Source of the DNA: JAAXKN01 sp036261625
Lineage (GTDB): Bacteria; Bacteroidota; Ignavibacteria; Ignavibacteriales; SURF-24
DNA: 64,000 nucleotides
Direction: 5' to 3'
Assembly (NCBI GenBank): GCA_036261625.1
Contig: DATAKL010000049.1
Coordinates: 62,001-126,000, forward strand
Part shown: piece by piece, positions 58,749 to 64,000 of the stretch
Numbering within the stretch: position 1 is the stretch's first letter
Layout: each line of letters opens with the position of its first letter
Made by a program: the position numbers and the translations under genes
Notes under the pieces: generated by a model
Told to the model about the DNA's origin: nothing
Databases searched by the model: none
What the model saw: the letters and a program-made list of their open reading frames with translations, nothing else

Positions 58749-59876
58749 ATGACCACCAATATCTTACAAAGCGTAAAAGGGCAGAGACAAGCAGGCGAAC
58801 TCCTCAATAAGATTAATTTATCCCGGAAAATTCCCCATGCATTCCTGTTTACAGGTCCCGACGGGGTCGGCAAGCATTTCATGGCTGTAAAATTCCTGGA
58901 GCTTCTTAACAGCGCCGACGATGGAGGACAGTCTTCGCATGCCGTTAAAGTCAGAAGCCTTTCTGAACCTTTTGTCAAGTTTGTAATACCCCTGCCAAGA
59001 GGGAAAAATGAAACAGGGGATAATTCACCCACTGAAAAACTGACAGCCGAAACCCTGGAACAGCTTAAGGAAGAGCTGGAAAAGAAGGTCAATAACCCGT
59101 ACCATAAGATCAGCCTCGCCGGGGCAAATAACATTAAAATCAGCAGCATCAGGGAGATCAAAAAATTCCAGTCGCTTACCTACGAAGAGGCGAAGTACAG
59201 GGCAGTCATTATTTCCGATGCCCACCTGATGAACGACGAGGCACAGAACGCCCTCCTGAAAAGCCTTGAAGAACCCCCGGAGGGAATGATCTTTATTCTG
59301 ATCACCCCTTATAAAAGTGAACTTCTTCCGACCATTATCTCCAGGTGCTGGACAGTAAATTTTAATCCGCTTGGAAGGGAGGGCCTCTCACAGATACTGC
59401 AGGAACATTTCGGTGTTGAAAAAGCCTCAGCAGACAAAATATCCGTTTTTTCAAACGGATCCTTAACCCATGCAAACAAGCTGCTTGAGCAGGATTTTGA
59501 CTTTCTGATTGAGAAGACAATCAATATTCTCAGAAATGCACTGGCCCTGAAATATCAGTCGGCATTAAAAGACATCTCATCCTTTACTGGTACAAATTCG
59601 GCCTCACAGATGGCACTGCTTATAGAGATGATCATAACCTGGCTGAATGATGCAGCGAAAAACAAGCTGGGGTTAAAGGAATATCTCTTTGAGAGCTACA
59701 GTGAGACACTTGAAAAGTTCAACATGAGATTTTCACATGTAGCCATAGACGAAGTGGTCTTCAGACTGAGTGATCTGGCGCACTCTATAGAAAACAATCT
59801 GAACTTGAATATTATAGCACTTAATATTATATTTGAACTGGCTTCCATAAGATATACAGGAATTAAAAGTGCATAA
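58749..59876 (+). CDS. holB: DNA polymerase III, delta' subunit
   Basis: The 375-residue clamp-loader subunit has VKGQRQAGELLNKINLSRKI and HAFLFTGPDGVGKHFMAVKF near the start, a P-loop-like segment with K but H after it, as usual for catalytically inactive delta'. IISDAHLMNDEAQNALLKSL and EEPPEGMIFILIT are the arm of the sensor/Walker B region. It helps load the sliding clamp. The start is ATG at 58749. The RicT/PSP1 gene overlaps by eight bases, a pairing known from other phyla (holB-ricT). Confidence 0.9.
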   Translation: MTTNILQSVKGQRQAGELLNKINLSRKIPHAFLFTGPDGVGKHFMAVKFLELLNSADDGGQSSHAVKVRSLSEPFVKFVIPLPRGKNETGDNSPTEKLTAETLEQLKEELEKKVNNPYHKISLAGANNIKISSIREIKKFQSLTYEEAKYRAVIISDAHLMNDEAQNALLKSLEEPPEGMIFILITPYKSELLPTIISRCWTVNFNPLGREGLSQILQEHFGVEKASADKISVFSNGSLTHANKLLEQDFDFLIEKTINILRNALALKYQSALKDISSFTGTNSASQMALLIEMIITWLNDAAKNKLGLKEYLFESYSETLEKFNMRFSHVAIDEVVFRLSDLAHSIENNLNLNIIALNIIFELASIRYTGIKSA

Positions 59877-60738
59877 CGTCAGCTCGAATGAAAATGATAA
59901 TGCAGATAATTTATCTTCACATTGCGACTCCGGCTGCGGTAATCATTCATCGTATTACGATATAATTGTTCAGCAGCTCGGCCATCATGTGAGCATGAGC
60001 GGCTGCATGGCCTGCGGAGCCGAAGTTTCTGCGTTTGCTCCTGCCGACGACCGCAATATAGTTGAAGCCCACTGCAAAGGCTTACTTGGCACATTCTACT
60101 GCCTGGTACCTGATTCCATAACCGAAGAACTGCAGACCGATGAGAGGATACTGGTTTCCTGTGAAGACACCATTGAAATTGCCACAGTAAGGGAAGCCGG
60201 GGAGTTTGTCCGGATAAAGAGGCAGAAAGCCGGCCTTTACGGTGAAATGCTCCCGCATATTATCAGAAAAGTGGACACAAATGACCTCGTTACAATTGAA
60301 AAGAACAGTGCCGAGGAATTAAGGGCTACAGAGGTTTTTAAGGTAAAAGTGCAGAAATACAACCTGAATATGAAGCTCATCGATGTCCACTATCAGTTCG
60401 ACAGGAACAAACTTTTCTTCTTTTATACGGCAGACGGCCGCGTGGATTTCCGTGAGCTGGCCAAGGATTTAGCTTCTAATTTCAAGACCAGGATCGAGCT
60501 CAGGCAGATTGGCGTCAGAGACGAGGCCAAAAGAGTGGGCGGAATTGGGACCTGCGGCAGGGAATTCTGCTGTTCGTCGTTCCTCTGCAACTTCAAGAAA
60601 ATCACCACACAGCTGGCCACAGAACAGAACCTGGCTTCAAATTTCTCAAAACTGAGCGGTCCCTGCGGTAAATTGAAATGCTGTCTGTCATTTGAAAGCG
60701 ATCACAATAATGCTCAAAAGAGCCAGGAACAGGCATAG
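59869..60738 (+). CDS. RicT/PSP1 domain protein
   Basis: The 289-residue protein starts at a GTG inside holB. The PSP1 domain is recognised by VHYQFDRNKLFFFYTADGRV, the ARRVGGIGTCGREFCCSSFL-like stretch (RVGGIGTCGREFCCSSFLCN) and SKLSGPCGKLKCCLSFE, which carry the conserved cysteines. In Bacillus RicT belongs to the Y-complex (RicA-RicF-RicT) that promotes RNase Y cleavage and competence. Partners are not evident here. The N-terminal part with CMACGAEVSAFAP (about residues 46-58) is a further Cys pair. Confidence 0.88.
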   Translation: MHNVSSNENDNADNLSSHCDSGCGNHSSYYDIIVQQLGHHVSMSGCMACGAEVSAFAPADDRNIVEAHCKGLLGTFYCLVPDSITEELQTDERILVSCEDTIEIATVREAGEFVRIKRQKAGLYGEMLPHIIRKVDTNDLVTIEKNSAEELRATEVFKVKVQKYNLNMKLIDVHYQFDRNKLFFFYTADGRVDFRELAKDLASNFKTRIELRQIGVRDEAKRVGGIGTCGREFCCSSFLCNFKKITTQLATEQNLASNFSKLSGPCGKLKCCLSFESDHNNAQKSQEQA

Positions 60739-60742
60739 GCTT

Positions 60743-60775
60743 CCGGAAAATCCGGGTTAGTTATTTATTTTGATC
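60743..60775 (+). terminator. Weak hairpin after the RicT-like gene
   Basis: Short arms CCGGA (60743-60747) and TCCGG (60751-60755) with loop AAA, followed only by GTTAGTTATTTATTTT. It could terminate holB-ricT transcription weakly. Confidence 0.35.
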
Positions 60776-60852
60776 ATCCATTCGGCATTATCCTTCGATT
60801 TTTCACTTAAAAACGAAATAAATTAAATTTTCAATCAACAGAGGGTTAATTT

Positions 60853-61701
60853 ATGGCAATTGAAAAGGTTTCTGTAGTCGGATCCGGAACAATGGGCAAC
60901 GGAATAGCTCACGTCTTTGCACTAAAAGGATTTGATGTCTCTTTAATTGACATCAAGGAAGAGCTTGTAAAAAAAGGGGTTGATACCATAACGAAGAATA
61001 TGGACCGCCAGGTATCAAAAGGAGTAATTACACAGGAAGACAAGGCTGCCGCCTTAGGACGCCTAAAGGCAGTTGCAGACGTCGAAAACACGCCGAAGGA
61101 TTCAGACCTGGTTATTGAAGCTATTTATGAGAACAAGGATGCTAAGTTGGCTGTATTTAATAAGTTAAGTACTTTTGTCAAGCCCGAATGTATCTTTGCC
61201 TCAAATACCTCATCAATTTCCATAACAGAGCTTTCAGCCCTGAACCGTCCAGATAAGTTCATCGGAATGCACTTTATGAATCCCGTGCCGATGATGAAGC
61301 TGGTAGAGATTATAAGAGGTTATTCGACAAGCGATGAGACATTCAACTGCATAAAGGATCTGGCATTAAAACTGGAGAAAGTGCCGGTAGAGGTATTTGA
61401 TTATCCCGGGTTTATATCCAACAGGATACTGATGCCGATGATAAACGAGGCCATATTTGCTTTAATGGAAGGCGTAGCCTCAAAAGAGGACATAGATACC
61501 GTAATGAAGCTCGGGATGAATCATCCCATGGGGCCTCTTACGCTGGCAGACTTCATAGGCCTTGATGTATGCCTGGCCATAATGGAGGTATTATACACTG
61601 GGTTTAACGACAGCAAATACCGTCCTTGTCCATTACTTAAGAAGATGGTAGCAGCCAGGAAGCTCGGCCGCAAGACAGGCGAAGGATTCTTCAAATATTA
61701 A
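60853..61701 (+). CDS. 3-hydroxyacyl-CoA (3-hydroxybutyryl-CoA) dehydrogenase
   Basis: The 282-residue NAD-dependent enzyme oxidises 3-hydroxyacyl-CoA in beta-oxidation or butyrate-type pathways. NAD loop GSGTMGNGIAH; IEAIYENKDAKLAVFNKL and IFASNTSSISITELSAL are conserved; the catalytic His is in IGMHFMNPVPMMKLVEII with the Glu in the EII. DYPGFISNRILMPMINEA and MGPLTLADFIGLDVCLAI close the C-terminal domain. Length and layout match Hbd/PaaH. No thiolase or crotonase gene is in the window, so the pathway is open. Confidence 0.93.
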   Translation: MAIEKVSVVGSGTMGNGIAHVFALKGFDVSLIDIKEELVKKGVDTITKNMDRQVSKGVITQEDKAAALGRLKAVADVENTPKDSDLVIEAIYENKDAKLAVFNKLSTFVKPECIFASNTSSISITELSALNRPDKFIGMHFMNPVPMMKLVEIIRGYSTSDETFNCIKDLALKLEKVPVEVFDYPGFISNRILMPMINEAIFALMEGVASKEDIDTVMKLGMNHPMGPLTLADFIGLDVCLAIMEVLYTGFNDSKYRPCPLLKKMVAARKLGRKTGEGFFKY

Positions 61702-61715
61702 ACTTTCCACGGAAT

Positions 61716-61747
61716 GGTGCCAGGAAACGGTTCCTGGCGCCGCCTTT
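61716..61747 (+). terminator. Hairpin after the hydroxyacyl-CoA dehydrogenase gene
   Basis: Arms GGTGCCAGGAA (61716-61726) and TTCCTGGCGCC (61731-61741), with one G-U pair and loop ACGG. Only CTTT follows, so termination strength is moderate. The 230 bases up to the next gene hold no recognisable feature. Confidence 0.55.
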
Positions 61748-61973
61748 AAAAACATCTTGAGCCATTTAGGGGAAATGCAGAATTCAGATCAATTTGCGGA
61801 ATTTAGGGCTGCAGGAAGCAGACTTCCCTTACACTCAGATATCCAAATGTCCGATAATGTATATTATGTAAACTAATTCATTTATAATTTTTAAGCGGAA
61901 TCACGGGAAAATAAAAGCTCAATCCGGTTGCTTTTAACCATGCTCCCCCTACATACTGCATTCTAATTTCTAC

Positions 61974-62897
61974 TTACTTCTTTGCAAATATGAACGGCTG
62001 TTTGATGGGATTAAGGCCGGCTTCAACTTCTGTGACTGACCGGGAAATTACTTCACCGTCGGTGTGAATATAAACCGGCAGAACTGTCTTTACTTTCCCG
62101 CATTTGAACCTGATGATCTCTATGCCCGGTATGGTAGCGTGCTTTCCCCGCACAAGCTTCTGGAAGTCGCGCACGATCTGCCAGATGGGCAAATTTGCTA
62201 TCAGACAGGCATCCAGATACCCGTCGTCGACCTCAGCCCCTGGGTTCACCTTCAGGCCTCCGCCATAGGTTTTCCCGTTGCTAATGGCAATTAAAAGCTT
62301 CCTGCCTTCGATTAAACTGCCGTCGAGCTCTGCCTTAACATCCATAACCTGGTACATGAATAAGGCCTGGACTACAGCTGAAATGTAAAGCGGTAAACCC
62401 TTGAAATATCTGTTCTTTTTGATCTGGTCTGAAACTATAGCATCAAAGCCGATTCCGGCACTGTTGAGAAATTTCCGGATATAAGGACCTTCTGTCTTAT
62501 TTTCTTTATATTTCAGGTACCCAGTATCGACTTCCCTTATAGTGTGATCTTCAAGAATGATTTTTAACGACTTTTCAATATCTTTGCTCATTCCTGCCGT
62601 ACGGGCAAAGTCGTTGCCCGAGCCGATCGGAATAACGCCCAGTATATTCTCAGGTGCAGCACCATCCAGGCCGTTAACGATTTCATTCAGTGTTCCGTCG
62701 CCTCCGGCAACGCAGATCTTCTTAAAATCTTTTCTGTAAAGTTTTACCAGTTCGGTGGCGTGGCCGGCCCTTTCGGTCTGGACTATTTCGGTACACTTTG
62801 AATGACCTGAAAGAATGCGGGAAATCCGGGGCAGAATCTTCCTGCCCGTGCCTTTTCCCGCTTCGGGATTAATTATGAAAAGTGTTTTCTCTTTCAA
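61974..62897 (-). CDS. Diacylglycerol/sphingosine kinase family protein
   Basis: The 308-residue lipid kinase-like protein carries LFIINPEAGKGTGRKIL, GGDGTLNEIVNGLDG and PIGSGNDFARTAGM, the glycine-rich nucleotide-binding motifs of the DAGK catalytic domain. It ends in YIHTDGEVISRSVTEVEAGL, also typical. The open frame reaches 63026 but would overlap ftsY; the TTG at 62897 (LKEKTLFIINPEAG) is the sensible start. The gene follows ftsY on the minus strand after 43 bases. Substrate lipid is unknown; YegS/BmrU-like phosphatidylglycerol or diacylglycerol kinase is likely. Confidence 0.86.
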   Translation of the reverse strand: MKEKTLFIINPEAGKGTGRKILPRISRILSGHSKCTEIVQTERAGHATELVKLYRKDFKKICVAGGDGTLNEIVNGLDGAAPENILGVIPIGSGNDFARTAGMSKDIEKSLKIILEDHTIREVDTGYLKYKENKTEGPYIRKFLNSAGIGFDAIVSDQIKKNRYFKGLPLYISAVVQALFMYQVMDVKAELDGSLIEGRKLLIAISNGKTYGGGLKVNPGAEVDDGYLDACLIANLPIWQIVRDFQKLVRGKHATIPGIEIIRFKCGKVKTVLPVYIHTDGEVISRSVTEVEAGLNPIKQPFIFAKK

Positions 62898-62940
62898 ATC
62901 TCGGTGACGTCCCCCTTTAGTCTCACAAAGTTCATTGAGC

Positions 62941-63894
62941 CTAAACGGCGGCCTGATCGGTTGAAAAGAGTGCCGAGACGAAGCTCTGTGCATCAAAGGT
63001 CTGGAGGTCGTCAATCCCCTCTCCAACCCCGATATACTTCACAGGAACCTTCTGCTGGCTGCAGATCTGGAAGACAACGCCGCCCTTGGCCGTGCCGTCG
63101 AGCTTTGTAATGATAAGACCCGTTATATCGGTTACCTCGCGGAATTTCTCGGCCTGAATAAGAGCATTCTGCCCTGTATTGCCGTCTAGGACGAGGAAAG
63201 TCTCATTTGGAGCATAATCGACCACCTTGCTCATTACCTTCTTGATCTTCTTGAGCTCTTCCATGAGGTTTGACTTTGTATGAAGGCGCCCAGCAGTATC
63301 GATTAAAACGACGTCTGCATTTTTCTTTTTTGCTATATTCATCGTATCAAAAGCCACGGCTGAAGGGTCGCTTCCGGTAGTGCTCTGTATAATTTCAACG
63401 CCGGCACGTTTAGCCCAGACCTCAAGCTGTTCGTTGGCTGCAGCCCTGAACGTGTCGGCCGAGCCGATTATTACATTGAGCCCGGCTTTTCTGTAATTAT
63501 GCGCAAGTTTCCCTATAGTAGTCGTTTTGCCGGCCCCGTTAACTCCTATTACCAGAATGACATAAGGCTTATACTTATCCATGCGGTTGAATTCAGAATT
63601 CGTGTCGTATGAATTAAGGAGCCTGGAAAGTTCTTCCTTAATAGCATCTATGACGTTCAGCTTACTGCGGTCTTTTTCGGCTTTAAGGCGGACTCTTGTG
63701 TTTTCAATGACCTTTGAGGCAACATCAAATCCTATGTCGCTTGTAATTAAAATTTCTTCAATTTCCTCAAGCAGCTCTTCATCGAGTTTGGCTTTACCTG
63801 TAATGGTCTCATTTATTTTCGTTACGATCTTATCCCTTGTTTTTGACAGACCGTCTTTTAACTTATCAAAGTTGATGTTCTTGAACAGATTCAT
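62941..63894 (-). CDS. ftsY: Signal recognition particle receptor FtsY
   Basis: The 317-residue SRP-family GTPase has an N domain (about 1-95) and a G domain: GVNGAGKTTTIGKLA (G1), VVLIDTAGRLHTKSN (G3), TKLDGTAKGG (G4 TKLD). It docks ribosome-SRP complexes at the inner membrane. It lacks the long acidic A domain of E. coli FtsY. The start ATG at 63894 has a weak GTGGA upstream. It is the first of two minus-strand genes read towards 61974. A possible membrane protein frame overlaps its start. Confidence 0.94.
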   Translation of the reverse strand: MNLFKNINFDKLKDGLSKTRDKIVTKINETITGKAKLDEELLEEIEEILITSDIGFDVASKVIENTRVRLKAEKDRSKLNVIDAIKEELSRLLNSYDTNSEFNRMDKYKPYVILVIGVNGAGKTTTIGKLAHNYRKAGLNVIIGSADTFRAAANEQLEVWAKRAGVEIIQSTTGSDPSAVAFDTMNIAKKKNADVVLIDTAGRLHTKSNLMEELKKIKKVMSKVVDYAPNETFLVLDGNTGQNALIQAEKFREVTDITGLIITKLDGTAKGGVVFQICSQQKVPVKYIGVGEGIDDLQTFDAQSFVSALFSTDQAAV

Positions 63895-64000
63895 TTTTAT
63901 TCCACGTTAAAGATTCTTTTGCCCTGATTATATAGGCTATGAGTGAACCATAGACTAAGACCAGGCTTATATAGTATAGTAAGTCGTATATAAAACTTTC
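63866..64000 (-). CDS. Possible C-terminus of a membrane protein, partial at the right edge
   Basis: An open frame enters from beyond the window, is read on the minus strand and stops at TGA 63866-63868, 29 bases inside ftsY. The 44 visible residues include one hydrophobic helix (LLYYISLVLVYGSLIAYIIR) and a polar end. Large overlaps also occur between real genes in this window, so this could be a genuine upstream gene. It may equally be a spurious frame. Confidence 0.35.
   Translation of the reverse strand, partial: ESFIYDLLYYISLVLVYGSLIAYIIRAKESLTWNKNESVQEHQL

Overview
The window looks like chromosome of a member of the Ignavibacteria / Bacteroidota-Chlorobi group. The best evidence is a pair of secreted propeller proteins ending in a C-terminal sorting domain with the NYPNPFNPST motif, which I associate with Ignavibacteria. 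PorV/PorQ-like and FadL-like barrels, a carboxypeptidase-regulatory-domain TonB receptor, a DUF2279 protein and frequent TTG starts agree with this. No rRNA, tRNA, CRISPR array, prophage or transposase was seen. The placement is inference from protein motifs, not a phylogeny.

Layout. 1-846: end of a 2-oxoacid:ferredoxin oxidoreductase operon (beta C-terminus, gamma). 1022-3606: an accessory patch with an exported regulatory-domain protein, a cluster of palindromic repeats and two uncharacterised minus-strand envelope proteins. 3750-8067 (minus): DNA polymerase I and an APC amino-acid permease. 8261-14574 (plus): SDR oxidoreductase, YqeY, CvpA, MutS2, biotin carboxylase and a biotinyl carrier. 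14642-15883: FadL-like porin. 16055-20309: two tandem paralogous genes, each carrying twelve repeats of about 42 residues plus a sorting tail. 20490-26309: SPOR lipoprotein, SSB, then a tightly overlapping run of CorC-like protein, small membrane protein, MCE/MlaD protein, gamma-glutamyltransferase and AcpS. 26363-29008: GH2 enzyme resembling exo-glucosaminidases. 29150-36659 (minus): an exported MEMO-family protein, and separately a compact unit of TonB receptor, large secreted protein and PorV/PorQ-like barrel.

37011-61701 is almost entirely plus strand and mostly housekeeping: mnmA, a small membrane protein, an HNH protein with a problematic start, trpS, scpA-scpB-rluB-dacB-lysS, envelope genes (DUF2279, glycosyltransferase, Wzi-like barrel, CtpA, DUF3108), gamma carbonic anhydrase, ybeY, DUF494, topA, xerC, hpf, hprK, an M23 peptidase, a DUF2795 protein, holB, a RicT/PSP1 protein and a 3-hydroxyacyl-CoA dehydrogenase. 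61974-63894 (minus) holds a diacylglycerol kinase family protein and ftsY, with a possible truncated membrane protein running off the right edge.

Most of the window is ordinary core genome. The parts most worth a second look are the duplicated 12-repeat propeller genes, the TonB receptor / secreted protein / PorV unit, the HNH gene whose conserved N-terminus lies upstream of any usable start codon, the exported MEMO protein without its usual partners, and several palindromic intergenic repeats. I did not find a clearly new multi-gene system that I could defend from sequence alone.
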